A stretch of DNA of 64,000 nt from NCBI GenBank assembly GCA_030737835.1, contig JAUJYN010000025.1, positions 434,001 through 498,000 of the forward strand, written 5' to 3'. Of the stretch, positions 37,377-49,084 are shown in pieces. Under the pieces are notes generated by a model. It was not told where the DNA came from, made no database searches, and worked only from the letters and a program-made list of their open reading frames with translations. The stretch comes from Acorus gramineus. Lineage: Eukaryota; Streptophyta; Magnoliopsida; Acorales; Acoraceae. The position numbers and the translations under genes are program-made. Numbering within the stretch: position 1 is the stretch's first letter; every line of letters starts with the position of its first letter.

Positions 37377-40366
37377 TGTCACGACCTAGGGCGGCCGTCC
37401 CCGGGACGCGGCAATTGTATATAAGATATCAGTATACAGGAGTTCAATAACATACTCAACCAACAGCAAATACGACAACACAGATAAAGCAGGGCTGACA
37501 TAATATATACACCAAATGCGGAAGCTAAAAAGACTGAATCTGTAATCAACAACATACTACAGACTCGATACATAATCGTATGTCCTCTGAGAGCCAACAT
37601 GTCCATATATATACACAAATAAAATCCATACATAATCCCAACTAGGTGCCCAAGCACAAAATATATACATACAACAAGAGAAGGGTGCTGATGGCCTCAA
37701 ACTCGAGGGACGTGGCACTACTCCTCTACTGGTATAGTCGCTCGGGAAGCTCCTCCCTCAGAGATCATTGAAAAAGACAATATGCGAGGGGTGAGCCGCA
37801 CGCTCAGTGAATAGCACAACCCATGCATACAGTTCATATTAACCACATTTAAATCAAGCCAATAGCCCAAAGCGGCATAAACATCACAAATCCGGGGGTT
37901 CGTCACATCACCGAACCGCCATACCCTTACCCTCACCCTCACCCTCAATAGGTGACCTAGGATGTTGGGACTTAATGGGTGGATAATCATCCATTCACAA
38001 TCCTGTGGGTCGTCGCATCGCCGGCCCACCATACCCTCACCCTCACCTCTCAACAGGTGACCTAGGCTCTTGGGACTGACTAGGCTGTTGGTCACCCTCG
38101 GTCCACCGATAGTCTCTCCCCACTCCGTAGGTCGTTTGGCCACTCCCACGTTCGGCGCAGTCCTTCTACCAAATCAGGAGGCGCCTACTGGTGGAAGCCC
38201 CTGCACGGGACAACCTTTCTAACGTCGGGGTAGTCTCTACACAAATCCAACGGAGGGAACAGAACAGCCTATCCATCGCATATGATCCACTCGGATCCGG
38301 TGACAGCACAACTCTACTATTCTAATGTCTTGAATTCCTCAGAATTCCACCAGCGCGCATAACCAGGATGCGGGGAAATATATAAGACACAAAAAGGGGA
38401 AAAGAGACCTTGGGAGGGTAACCTGAGGTCCCGATGTAGGACATCCGACAACCAAACGAGGAACACGGAGTACCCTAACCCGGGTCTCAATGTTAACCTC
38501 GCAAGGCCCCCTTATATTCCCTAAACATGCTATCAATATTAAAGCTTGCATTTAATTAAATAAATCAAACTAATAGGACGCATGCACAGGTCGGGCTTTC
38601 CTAGCATGATAACGGGGTGACATGATACACGGCTGATGCACAAATCCTAATGGTGCAAGTCCCTAACATACAAGTCTAGGGTGGCATGCATTCTACACAC
38701 ACATCATGCTTACATGGATTTCAAAACAACAGTTAATACTAACTATGTGCCCTAGGGGGAGGACGGTACACGCTCCAAGGCATGTAGCGCCTCCCAAACT
38801 GGGTTGGGTTGTCCCACTCACCGGAAATCGGGTCGACGCGCGACCGTCCGTCGAGATCTGCAAGACAAGGTATTAACTGGAGAGTATAAATCCACAGATA
38901 CCCCAAAATACACAACATACACAAATAAATACCCAAAATCCCAAATCAAACACCCGCACGGCCGACAACCACCCGCACGGCCACCCGACCGCCCGGGGCA
39001 CTGCCGCACCTCGGCCCACGCACCCCGCGCCCCGCCGGGCCCCTGCCCGCCGCCTGGACACGTCGCCGCACCACCCGGGGCACCGCGCGTCCACTGCGCC
39101 CAGCCGTAGCAGCCCGCGCGCGCCCCGCACGCCTCGCGCCGGCCCGCGAGCACCCCGCACGCCCCCGCGCGCAGTGCCTCGCCCCGCGCGCACCTCCGCC
39201 ACCTCGCCGCGCCCCGCGCGCACTACCACTGCCTCGCCGCGCCCCGCGCGAACCACCACTGCCTCGGCCATCACCCCCAGCACCCGCCAACCCGTCCAGC
39301 GCGCCCAGCACGCACTCCGCGCGCATCGCCGCTCGCACATCTCCCCTCACCAGGCGCCCGACCAGCCCTTGCACCAGACCCGCGCGGCCAGCTCCTGTGC
39401 ACAGACCCGTACGACCAGCTCCTCGTGCACAGACCCGCACGACCAGCTCCTCGCGCACAGACCCGCACGACCAGCACCTGCGCACAGCACCGAGCACACC
39501 CAGCTCGACCAGCACGCACGCCCGCGCGCACGCACGCGCGCACGCCCGCGCGCACCCAGCCTGCGCGCTGCCTGAGCTGCTGCCGCTGCTGCCTGCTGCC
39601 CGGAACAGAGCCCCACACTGCCCGAGTACCCCCCACCACCACCCAATGGCCTCCGACGGCCTCCGACCGCCCCCAACCACCCCCGACGGCCTCCCACAGC
39701 CGCCGACCACCTCCCAAACCCAAAAACCCCCTCCTATCAAGCATCTAAGCATGAAAAAGAGGGAAAGAAAGCTTACCAAGGGTGAGGAAGAGGTGACCGG
39801 GTGCTCTCCGCGCACCGAAACCTTTCTCAAAGGCCCTCCTACGCCCCGATCTATCTCGGCCTTCGAAACGGCCCAAAACAGAGGAGAAAGAGGGGAGGAC
39901 GGGGAGGCTAGGATCGTCAGAATCGGGATTTGAAGGCACCGGGGTGTAGATCGGGACCCGATCTACACTTCTTAGGTTTTAGGTTTTTGGTTTTGAGGGG
40001 TCTAAGGGCCTCAAATGGAAGAAAAAGAGAGAGAGAGGAGAGAGGGAAAGTTGGTAGGGATGATGAATAGTGATTTCGAAAATTAGATCTCACATATATA
40101 TAGTGTGCGACTTAAAAACCCAGATACGCCCCGGAACTGTGAAATTTCGGAAACGTTGCCGGAATTCGATGAAATTTTCATGAGTGGCTTAAAATGGCAC
40201 CAGGACACATAATATGCAGTTAGATTTTCAATCGGAGTCCTCTAACTCAGGACGATAGCTAACAGTCCAAAATTATGCGGTTCCGATCGAAAAATGCAAA
40301 AATTTCAAAAACTGCTAAAATGCTCCAATGGTTACCAACAGGCCAAAAAGTGACACATATATAACA
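37377..40366 (-). mobile_element. 3' LTR of E2
   Basis: A 2990-bp family-B LTR ending ATATATAACA next to the polypurine tract. The donor-like site is kept at 39775-39776. The acceptor-like site is CAATG rather than CAGTG (near 37778). Immediately left of it, ACCAACTTT matches the end of a reverse-complement primer site, which should not flank a 3' LTR. Confidence 0.88.
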
Positions 40367-40380
40367 TTCTCCCCCCCTTA
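40367..40380 (-). other. Polypurine tract of E2
   Basis: In sense TAAGGGGGGGAGAA directly precedes the 3' LTR, after GAGGACAAAATTTCC. Confidence 0.92.
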
Positions 40381-40414
40381 GGAAATTTTGTCCTCAAAAT
40401 AAATACAAGAACAT

Positions 40415-41962
40415 CTAAGAAGGGAAAAGATGCGGATACGCGTCACGCATGGCGTCCTCGAGCTCCCAGGTGGCCTCGGCACCGGAACGGTGCTGCCATC
40501 GCACCTTGACCAGCTGGACGGTCTTGGTGCGGAGCCTCTTCTCGCGGCGGTCCATGATCTCAATCGGCTGCTCCACGAAAGACAAGTCCGGCTCGAAGAC
40601 GAGCGGCTCGAACGGGATGATGTGAGCAGGATCGTGGACGTATCGCCTCAGCTGCGAGACGTGGAAGACGTCATGGGCCTGAGCCAACTGTGGGGGCAGA
40701 GCTATGCGATAGGCCACCTCCCCAACTCGCTCGAGGATGAGGAATGGCCCAATGAAACGCGGACTCAGCTTGCCCCGCACACCAAATCGGAAGATGCCCT
40801 TCATCGGGGACACCTTCAGGAACACATGATCACCGACCTCGAAGGCGAGCTCACGGCGACGGCGGTCGGCGTAGCTCTTCTGACGACTCTGAGCGACTCG
40901 GATACGCTCGCGGATCGTCTTCACCATCTCGGAGGTCTGGTGAACGATCTCTGGTCCCTCTAGCTGGCGCTCTCCGACCTCATCCCAACACAGGGGGGAC
41001 CTGCAGCTGCGGCCATAAAGTGCCTCGTAGGGAGCCATCCGGATGCTCGAGTGGTAGCTGTTGTTGTAGGCAAACTCCACCAACGGAAGGTGCCTCTCCC
41101 AACTGCCCCCAAAATCGAGTACACAGGCCCGCAGCATGTCCTCAAGGGTCTGGATCGTCCTCTCCGACTGGCCGTCCGTCTGAGGATGAAACGCTGTACT
41201 GAAATGGAGGTTCGTACCAAGGGCGTGCTGGAGGCTACGCCAGAACCTCGAAGTAAAACGCGCGTCTCGATCAGAGATGATGCTGACTGGAGTGCCATGG
41301 AGTCGGACAATCTCGGAGACAAATAACTGCGCCAGGGTGTCCAGAGAATCGGTGAGTCGGATGGGGAGGAAATGAGCAGACTTCGTCAGCCGGTCGACGA
41401 TCACCCAGATGGCATCGCGACCCGAACGTGACCTCGGCAGACCCGAGACGAAGTCCATGGTGATCTGCTCCCACTTCCACTGAGGGATCTCAATGGACTG
41501 CAGCTTCCCCGCAGGGCGCTGATGCTCCGACTTCACCTGCTGGCATACTAGGCACCGGGCAACGAAACGGGCGATATCCGTCTTCATCCCGCGCCACCAG
41601 TAGCCGCGACGAAGGCCTCTGTACATCTTCGTGCCACCAGGGTGCACGGTGTACCTCGAGCGATGGGCCTCGTCCAGAATCTTCCGCCTCAGCTCTGCGT
41701 CGTCGGGGATGCACACTCGGCCTCTGAATCTCAGGATCCCGTCCGCGCGAATCTGGTAGTCCTGACGCTCGCCCCGGGCGACGCCCTCAGAAAGGACTAT
41801 AAAATGCGGATCCTGAGCCTGAGCCGTGCGGATCTCGTCGAGAAGAACCGGCTGCACCACCAGCCTGGCCAAAAAGCCACCCGCAGGGGTCTCCCGAACA
41901 CTGATCCAGCAAGCGGCCCCCTCCAGAAGCCTCCAACGACGGACAGCCATGTGGGCGGCCAT
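40415..41962 (-). CDS. E2 integrase with C-terminal chromodomain (515 residues open)
   Basis: An open frame covers the whole integrase. It has an HHCC zinc-binding region (EAHRSRYTVHPG, then CLVCQQVK) and the DDE catalytic core with ITMDFVSGLP, IISDRDARF and LVEFAYNN supplying the two aspartates and the glutamate. A GPY/F-like module (RFIGPFLILERVGEVAYR) follows, and the tail ends in a divergent chromodomain (ETKTVQLVKVRWQHRSGAEA, ending PHLF). Such domains can bind modified histones and direct insertion into heterochromatin. It is not an independent gene: it follows RNase H in the same frame after a TGA near 41972. All key residues are present, so the enzyme part is intact. Confidence 0.92.
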   Translation of the reverse strand: MAAHMAVRRWRLLEGAACWISVRETPAGGFLARLVVQPVLLDEIRTAQAQDPHFIVLSEGVARGERQDYQIRADGILRFRGRVCIPDDAELRRKILDEAHRSRYTVHPGGTKMYRGLRRGYWWRGMKTDIARFVARCLVCQQVKSEHQRPAGKLQSIEIPQWKWEQITMDFVSGLPRSRSGRDAIWVIVDRLTKSAHFLPIRLTDSLDTLAQLFVSEIVRLHGTPVSIISDRDARFTSRFWRSLQHALGTNLHFSTAFHPQTDGQSERTIQTLEDMLRACVLDFGGSWERHLPLVEFAYNNSYHSSIRMAPYEALYGRSCRSPLCWDEVGERQLEGPEIVHQTSEMVKTIRERIRVAQSRQKSYADRRRRELAFEVGDHVFLKVSPMKGIFRFGVRGKLSPRFIGPFLILERVGEVAYRIALPPQLAQAHDVFHVSQLRRYVHDPAHIIPFEPLVFEPDLSFVEQPIEIMDRREKRLRTKTVQLVKVRWQHRSGAEATWELEDAMRDAYPHLFPS

Positions 41963-41974
41963 GCCCAGGGGCTC

Positions 41975-43378
41975 TCAACTGAGCGCATCTGCAACGACAT
42001 TCGCCTTACCCGGATGGTAAGCGATGTCACAGTCATAGTCTGTCAGGAACTCAACCCAACGCCTCTGTCGCATGTTGAGCTCCGGCTGAGACTGCAGATA
42101 CGTCAAGCTCTTATGATCTGTAAAGAGCTCGAACTCCTCTCCGTAGAGATAATGCCTCCACATCTTCAGCGCAAATATGATCGCAGCCAACTCAAGGTCA
42201 TGGGTGGGGTAGTTCTGCTCATGGGGCTTCAACTGACGAGACGCGTAAGCCACCACCTTACCGTGCTGCATCAGGACGCAACCCACACCCAACTGCGATG
42301 CATCTGTGTATACTGCGAACCCACCACTCCCAGATGGAAGGGTAAGAACTGGCGCTGAGGTGAGCCTTCGCTTCAGCTCCTGGAAGCTCTCCTCGCAAGA
42401 AGGGGACCACTCGAACCGAACGTCTTTCCGAGTGAGGCGGGTAAGAGGAACGGCTATCTTGGAGAAACCCTCCACAAACCTCCTGTAATAACCCGCCAAG
42501 CCCAAGAAGCTACGAATCTCAGTGGGGTTCGACGGTCGACGCCAATTCGACACGGCGAGCGTCTTCTCCGGGTCCACAGCTATACCCTCACCGGAAATCA
42601 CATGGCCCAGAAAGGCCATACGCTCCAACCAGAACTCGCACTTGCTGAACTTGGCGAACAACTGATGTCTGGCCAAAGTCTCCAAGACAGTGCGAAGATG
42701 GTGAGCGTGCTCCTCCAGACTCCTCGAGTACACCAATATATCATCGATGAATACTACCACAAAGGAGTCGAGGAAGGGTCGAAATACCCGGTTCATCAGA
42801 TCCATGAAGGCCGCCGGCGCGTTCGTCAACCCGAATGGCAGTACTCTGAACTCGTAGTGCCCATACCGGGTGCGAAAGGCCGTCTTCGATATGTCTGACT
42901 CCCGGATCTTCAACTGGTAGTACCCCGAGCGGAGATCGATCTTGGAAAAGACACACGCTCCCTGAAGCTGGTCAAACAGATCGTCGATCCGCGGCAACGG
43001 GTACTTGTTCTTCACTGTCCGCTTATTCAACTGCCTGTAATCAATACACAGCCGCAGTGAACCGTCCTTCTTCCGGACGAACAGGACAGGGGCTCCCCAC
43101 GGAGACACACTCGGACGTGCGAAGCCCTTCTCCAGCAACTCCTCCAACTGCTCCTTCAGCACCCTCAGCTCTGCGGGAGCCATCCGGTACGGAGCCCTCG
43201 AAACCGGCTCGGTCCCCGGAAGCAGATTGATCTCAAACTCGATCGCGCGATCCGGCGGTAATCCCGGAAGATCATCGGGGAAAACCTCGAGACTCTGCCA
43301 TGACCGGAGTCTGACTGATATCTGCCCGCAGCGGTGCATCGTCCAGAGCAATATAAGCCAGAAAGCCCTCGCACCCAC
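41975..43378 (-). CDS. E2 reverse transcriptase and RNase H (open frame, 467 codons)
   Basis: The order is RT fingers ([16 protein letters not shown]), palm ([28 protein letters not shown] and catalytic FIDDILVYS), thumb/connection ([15 protein letters not shown]), then RNase H with [11 protein letters not shown] and [11 protein letters not shown]. The frame ends ADALS followed by TGA near 41972, where a CGA arginine codon would be expected. A single C to T change in a CpG would explain it. The first ~30 codons are out of the family's frame: the true domain begins around [11 protein letters not shown], after a frameshift in the protease-RT linker. Confidence 0.92.
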   Translation of the reverse strand: MGARAFWLILLWTMHRCGQISVRLRSWQSLEVFPDDLPGLPPDRAIEFEINLLPGTEPVSRAPYRMAPAELRVLKEQLEELLEKGFARPSVSPWGAPVLFVRKKDGSLRLCIDYRQLNKRTVKNKYPLPRIDDLFDQLQGACVFSKIDLRSGYYQLKIRESDISKTAFRTRYGHYEFRVLPFGLTNAPAAFMDLMNRVFRPFLDSFVVVFIDDILVYSRSLEEHAHHLRTVLETLARHQLFAKFSKCEFWLERMAFLGHVISGEGIAVDPEKTLAVSNWRRPSNPTEIRSFLGLAGYYRRFVEGFSKIAVPLTRLTRKDVRFEWSPSCEESFQELKRRLTSAPVLTLPSGSGGFAVYTDASQLGVGCVLMQHGKVVAYASRQLKPHEQNYPTHDLELAAIIFALKMWRHYLYGEEFELFTDHKSLTYLQSQPELNMRQRRWVEFLTDYDCDIAYHPGKANVVADALS

Positions 43379-44012
43379 CCTGAAGGAGTCTCCACGCCTG
43401 CATGGACGACACGAACCCTGTAGGAGTCTCGATCGCCCACGAACTGGAAAGACCTCCGACCAGGAAGGTGGAACGACACCGACTTGGCGAAACAGTCGAT
43501 GCTGGCATGACTAGCTGCAAGCCAATCCATCCCCAGGATGGCATCAAAATCCGCCATCGCAAGCTCCACCAGCTCCACCGGGAACTCATGCTCCGCGATC
43601 TCCACCGTGCACCCTCGGTACACCGAACTGAGGAGAATCCGGTCTCCCACGGGTAATGATACCTCTAATACAGCATCTAGAGGAGCGGACGCCACACCCG
43701 TCCGTCTCGCGAAAGCGGGAGACACGAACGAGTGGGTGGCTCCGGAATCAAATAGTACATAAGCAGGAAGCTGGGAGATCTGAACAGTACCTCTGACCAC
43801 GCTGCCTGATGCCTGGGCCTCCTCTGCCGAAAGCGCTGCCACTCGGCCCTGGACGAACTGAGGCTGAGGAGCAGGGGCACGCCTCGCCTGCTGCTGGCTG
43901 CCTCCTCTGATCAGCACGGCCACCCTGTGGCTGCTGCTGCTGACGCTGAGGCTGCTGCTGCGGCTGGCGCTGAGGCTGCTGCTGCTGGCGCTGCTGCTGA
44001 AACAGCTGCTGG
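43165..44012 (-). pseudogene. E2 gag end and aspartic protease
   Basis: Reading from 44012, a Gln-rich gag tail leads into VQGRVAALSAEEAQ, as in E1. The protease follows with active site YVLFDSGATHSFVS, FDAILGMDWL and [11 protein letters not shown]. Near 43390 the frame shifts: the continuing family sequence ([11 protein letters not shown]) is found in another frame, then shifts again near 43290 into RT. The zinc knuckle and capsid are beyond the truncation. The Gln stretch on each side of the knuckle is simple CAG/CTG-type sequence, which may have favoured the break. Confidence 0.85.
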
Positions 44013-47000
44013 AACGATTTGTTTCGGGCTTGTAGAAGCAATATTAGGTTCTAATGTCTGCATGGATTATGATCCCAGCATATCATAGAATGTGCATGAT
44101 TTATTTCATAATTTTTGGAAGTGTATTGGGTGCTGTGAAGACCAATTAGTAGGGCTGGTTGTAGCAGGTTTAGCAGTTTCGCTTGGTTGAGTGTCAAGGA
44201 GTTGGTTGCATGTGTCTTGGGTGATAATATGGAAATATCAGGGGTTAGGGTCTTCATGAAGTAAGCTTATATGTGTGAATGGAGGTTCCATAATTTAATT
44301 ATGGATCATTGGTTGTGTTTTACAGATCTCGTAGACCGGACGCGCGGCGATCCGGGTATCGGTGAGTGATTCGATCCAATCCCCCCCCCCTCGGGATGCG
44401 CTCGACACGCGTAGACGCGCGTCGCGCATCGATGGGGCCCCCTAGCTATACTACTTGTGTAGATAAGTAGTATGGCCATGCATAAGCTGTAATATGTAGA
44501 TATCTTGCATGCTAGGCTTATATACATGTATTGTATCGTTGTATGAATGATTGTGTTGCATGCGCCCCTCTAGTATGGGCATGTATTTTTGATAATGTGT
44601 ATGGATGTATAGAATATGGCATGCCTTAGGTAGTATTGTAATACTACTCCCACCATATTAATTGGAATATCGAACATGAATAAGTCTGGGTTAATAACGG
44701 GCACCTGCCTAATATTCCTCTTGCGCGCGCCCTGCCAGCGGCCCTGCCTGCTGCGCCTGCGGCTGCTGCGCCTGCTGCTGCTGCCCTGCCATCCTGCCCG
44801 AGCCCGAGCTCCTCTACCACCCACCTCCAACCACCACCATAGCCTCCGACCGCCTCCCACAGCCCTCCGACGGCCACCCACCGCCACCAACCACCTCCCA
44901 ACCACAAAACCACCCCCTAGCATACATCTATGCAAGAAAAAGAGGGAAAGGGGGCTTACCAAGGGGAGGAGGGGAAGTCCGGTGGCTCTCCGCGCGCCGA
45001 AACCTTTCCCAAAAGCCTTCTCACGCCCCGATCTAGCTTGTCCCTCAGAATGGGCCAAATCAGAGGATGAAAAGGGGAGGTCGGGGAGGCTAGGATCGTC
45101 GGAATTCGGATTTGAAGACACCGGAGCGTAGATCGGGACCCGATCTACACTTCCCGTGCTTTAGGTTTGGTTTTGAGGGGTGTAGGGGGCTCAAACGGAA
45201 GAAAAACGGAGGAGAGGAGAGAGAGAGAGCAAGTCGTAGGGATGATGAATAGTAAAAAGATATTTTTGATTCCTTTTATAAAGCGCGCGACTTAAAAACC
45301 CGGATACACCCCAGAACTGTGAAATTTTTGTAAACGATACTGGAATTCAATGAAATTTTCATGAGTGGCTTAAAATGGCACCAGGACACATAATATGCAG
45401 TTAGATTTTCAATCGGAGTCCTCTAGCTCAGACGATAGCTAACAGTCTGAAATTATGCGGTTCCGATCGAAAAACCCTAAAAATTTTAAAACTGCCAGAA
45501 ATGCTCCAACGGTTACCAGCAGGCTAAAAAGTGACACATATATAACAGGCAAAGCTATGACCAGCTTCATGAGATGATGATATGCCCCGCCCTCTCCCTC
45601 TGAACGAACTGAGTAAGTAGATGCGATTTCCTACTCGACTCAGGTTCGTTTGGAATATTGGCATGCACCTGTTAGTGCGCAAGATCGCGCTTGCCCCCTT
45701 TCTTTTAAGTTGGCGATATCCAACGGATGTTAGAGTATATTTTGTATGTTTATGTGATTAATGACCATGTATGCATGTTGTATGAATTATTATGATGTAA
45801 TCCATGTTAGGGAGTGTCCCTATAATTATTAGATGATTGTGCATATGGTTCATGCACATAACTAAGATTAAATTCTCCTATAAAATATATGCGCATGTTA
45901 AAACTAATCAGGCCTATCTGAAATAGGCGTGGGTATGACCCGCTGTCGGGTTGTACCTTATTAGTTAGAGCGCTAGCGATGTAATCGCCCCGTGCATCCG
46001 ACCGATGCACTCGTTTGGAATTCAGGAGAATTCATTATCTTATCGGATTATTAAGCCGGTAGTTGGGGCGTGACACCCCCCTGTGTCCGAGCGACGCAAC
46101 CGTGTGGGAGTACAATAGTGTTTGCTATCATCGATATGTGATTATCGAGTGTAGTGTTTTTCCATTGGGTTCGCTTTGCGAACGTGGAATGTTTACTCCC
46201 AATGTCGTCTGTGTTGAAGAGGCCTTGGTTGTAGTTGTCCTGACAGAGGACTCCCATCTGTAAGTACCACCAATGCGTTCAGGAGCGTACTGATCGTGGG
46301 AGTGTACCAGGTAGAGGCTATCCGGGAGAGGGCTAACGAATGATATTGCGAGCGTGGAATCGTTCTCCCCTTCGTTGGATCCGATGTAGGAACTCCCTGG
46401 CGTTGGGAAAGATGTCCTGATAGAGGGCTCCCATCCGTAGGTACCACCGATGCGTTCGGAAGGTATTGATCGTGGGAGTATACCAGGTAGAGGCTACGCA
46501 GGGGAAAGGGCTACCGGTGGACCAAGGGTGTAGAGCAGTCTAAGTCTCTTCCAAAAGTCCCAGGAGTCTCCCTTCGGGAGTGAGGGTGAGGATGAGGTGA
46601 AGACACGTCGCCTCGTGACCCATTCGTTGTTCGTCCGTTCCCACAGTTGTTGGGTCCGGTCTCGTATCGATGTTCAAAGACGTCGTTGGACAGTTATCTC
46701 GATGTAGATGATCCAGTATTGTTGCGTAGACCAGTAATCCCGGGTCTCCTCGACCAACGGTATGGTCTCTCCCCAAAAGTCCCAAGAGTCTCCCTTCGGG
46801 AGTGAGGGTGAGGGTGAGGTCGGTGATCCAGTAGTGTGGTATGGACCAGTAATCCTGGGTCTCCTCGACCAACAGTATGGTCTCTCCCCAAAAGTCCCAA
46901 GAGTCTCCCTCCGGGAGTGAGGGTGAGGGTGAGGTTGGTCGCGCCGCCGCGTGACCCTGTTATCCATGGGTTTCCACTAATGTTTACCTTGAAAGGAAAT

Positions 47001-47471
47001 TGTTTATGTATTGAACTGTTGTATGGTGATTGGTTTCTAGCCACTCACTGAGCTTGTAGCTCACCCCTCGCATACTGTTTCTTTTCAGGGGCAGTGTTGG
47101 GCGTGGAGCTGGAGCTTTCCTGTGGCATGGTCTTATGGGCGTGGAGCGTTCTTCCGGCGGGTGGCGAGTGCGAGGCTCTCAGCAGTCCTAGAGTCATTGT
47201 ATGTATTGTAAATCGTGCATGTGGCACAGGTTGTATTTTCTTTGGTCTAGACTTGGCTCTCACAAGACAGTGATTGTGTATTTGAGTCTGTAATAATGTT
47301 TTTGGTTTACAGACATTGTTTATATATTATGCTTCCGCTTTTCAGTCAGTTATCATTATCCTTGGTTTGCCACCTTGTGTGTTGTTGTTGGAGTCTTTAT
47401 TGACCTCAGGTATTGATAGCTGATATTTTATTATTGCCACGTCTCGGGGACGGTCGCCCTGGGGCGTGACA
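44013..47471 (+). mobile_element. Truncated 5' LTR of E3
   Basis: It starts at GATTTGTTTCGGG, corresponding to about 51212 in the 3' LTR, joined to the Gln-rich gag of E2 with GGAA present in both parents at the joint. It has lost the donor-like site but keeps the acceptor-like TTTCTTTTCAG (near 47088). About 822 bp of family-B LTR replaces roughly 60 bp at about 44726-45547. Confidence 0.88.
44726..45547 (-). mobile_element. Fragment of a family-B LTR inside the E3 5' LTR
   Basis: Almost identical by eye to 13047-13871 of solo LTR B2. Its right end is a true LTR end (ATATATAACA at 45547). Its left end is in mid-LTR and meets A sequence at TTGCGCGCGCC. The other part of the B LTR and about 60 bp of A LTR (compare 51920-51970) are missing. 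An insertion followed by a deletion through GCGC-type microhomology fits. Confidence 0.88.
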
Positions 47472-47476
47472 AAAGT

Positions 47477-47489
47477 TGGTATCAGAGCC
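47477..47489 (+). other. Primer-binding site of E3 (tRNA-iMet)
   Basis: TGGTATCAGAGCC lies six bases after the LTR end at 47471. Confidence 0.93.
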
Positions 47490-47844
47490 TGGTCCTGTCA
47501 GAGCCTAAGTCTAGTCATATAGATGGTGAGTCGTAGGATTGTCATCTGAGTACTCTTGTTTTAGAAGTTATCTTAGGTTGCTGACATGCCTCCTCGCATC
47601 CGTTGACGTGGACGTGACCCCCCTGGACCCACCCTTAAGTTGTCGACTGGGTCGACTGGCTAGGGTCAGTTTTTGGATCCCTTGTTGTGGGATTAAGGCT
47701 TGGGTAGGAGATTTCAACCAACTAGTATGATAGTGATGAATTGGTCGCAATTTCTAAGGTATGGATTGTGTCTCGATAATGGAGCTTCTTTCCCGTGCAT
47801 CGGTATTGCTGGTAACCATGGAGTTCGCGTGCGGCGCCAGTTTC

Positions 47845-48525
47845 AAGTGTTGAGGATGTGGCGTATTGCTCATTAAGGGATGATGTCTTCTTCCAGCCTT
47901 CCTACTCAGGATTAAGGGGCCTTGCGGGGTCATCGTTGAGACCCGGGCTAGGGTACTCCGTGTTCCTTGTTTGGTTGTCGGGATATCCTATATCGGGCCT
48001 TCATAGTGGCTTGCCAAGGTTCTTTTCACAGTCAAGGAATACCTTTGAAGCATCTAACTGATGATTGATTTTTCCTCTCACTTGGAAGGTGCTGTAGCGA
48101 GTGGTGATGCATATGATCGGGATTGGGTGCATCCTATTGCAGCTTGGTGGGCGATTGCTTGTGGACTGGGTTCCATAGTGGCATCTGGAGTCGCTTCGAT
48201 ATATCATTGTGCGTTGTAGCTGCCCGATTGAGGCCAGAGCCCTGTGAGGTGCTCCCAGATACTATGCTTGTTGGTGCGCCCATATGGCGGAGATAGTGGG
48301 CTTGGGAGGCTACCAGGTAGAGGCCACACCGGGAGGGTGCTACTAGATGATGTCGAGAGCGTGGACTCCCCGTGATGAATCTGCCCATGGAGTGCAGGAT
48401 GCTGAAGTTCCAATGGTTATAGATGAGCGACCTATCTCTGGCGGCATGTGAAGCACAGTTGTGGATACTGTCGCGTTTTGCCCCACATGGGTCGTAAATG
48501 AGGAGACGCGATGCTAACGTTCGTG
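47845..48525 (+). repeat. LTR-derived spacer inside E3
   Basis: Non-coding interior. The segment 47915-48030 carries the B-LTR block (TACTCCGTGTTCCTTGTTTG, then ATCGGG), and 48305-48375 carries A-LTR words (TACCAGGTAGAGGC, GAGAGCGTGGA). The lead-in ATGATGTCTTCTTC (about 47880) and GGATTAAGGGGCCTTG are shared with the spacer of E1 (about 19730-19815), outside ordinary LTR sequence. Confidence 0.75.
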
Positions 48526-48960
48526 ATGGGACTCAACCGCCCTATCAGATAGATGACGTCGCATAGGCATTGTCGAGGTTCGACGACCCCCCTTATTGCG
48601 TGTCTTGTGGATTAAGCGTGGTTGAGCGGCTTACCAAGTGTGTAAGTGTCAGCATGAGCACCAGCCATGCTCGAGGAGCAGAATCTGGACTTAATTGTTT
48701 GTGGTGTTGTTTTGATCTTCTCGTAAGGGTTGAAGATCAAGTACCCCCTTGCCGTGAATTGATGATCTATTTGACCAGCTCTGGGAGCGAGTGTCTGCTG
48801 TTAGATCGATCTTCACACAAGGGTACCACAAGTTGGAGATCCGAGAGTTGGACATCCCGTAGATGGCCTTTCGTGACCGTTCAGGCACTACGAGTTTTAA
48901 GTACTGCCGTCAGGGTTGACGAATGCGCCGGATGCCTTCGTGGATCTCAAAAGTTTTATT
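48526..48960 (+). pseudogene. E3 reverse transcriptase fragment
   Basis: The nucleotide sequence follows the E2 RT strand through the dimer region up to GGCACTACGAGTT and GGGTTGACGAATGCG (family GHYEF and GLTNA). It then stops near 48960, before the catalytic FIDD region. Frames are broken throughout. The same segment is preserved in the left-edge element at 1-401. Confidence 0.82.
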
Positions 48961-49084
48961 GGGTTCCGTGGACTACTTTGGGGTAGTCTGCATTGAGGTT
49001 GCTAGTAGTGCAATGAAAAGGATGATGTGGGTGACCTTGTTTCCCCAGGTTGGCATGCCCTCAGACAAAGTTCGAGAATCATCA

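Larger units (their letters stand above)
37377..44012 (-). mobile_element. E2: Tekay/Del-type gypsy element with nearly open pol, 5' end lost
   Basis: 3' LTR 37377-40366, polypurine tract 40367-40380, then integrase with chromodomain, RNase H, RT, protease and the end of gag, all reading leftward. The protease-RT-RNase H-integrase order and the C-terminal chromodomain-like end (VKVRWQHRSGAEATWE) place it in the chromovirus Tekay/Del lineage. The element is cut in the Gln-rich part of gag at about 44012, where a truncated family-A LTR begins, so the capsid region, primer site and 5' LTR are missing. Confidence 0.92.
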
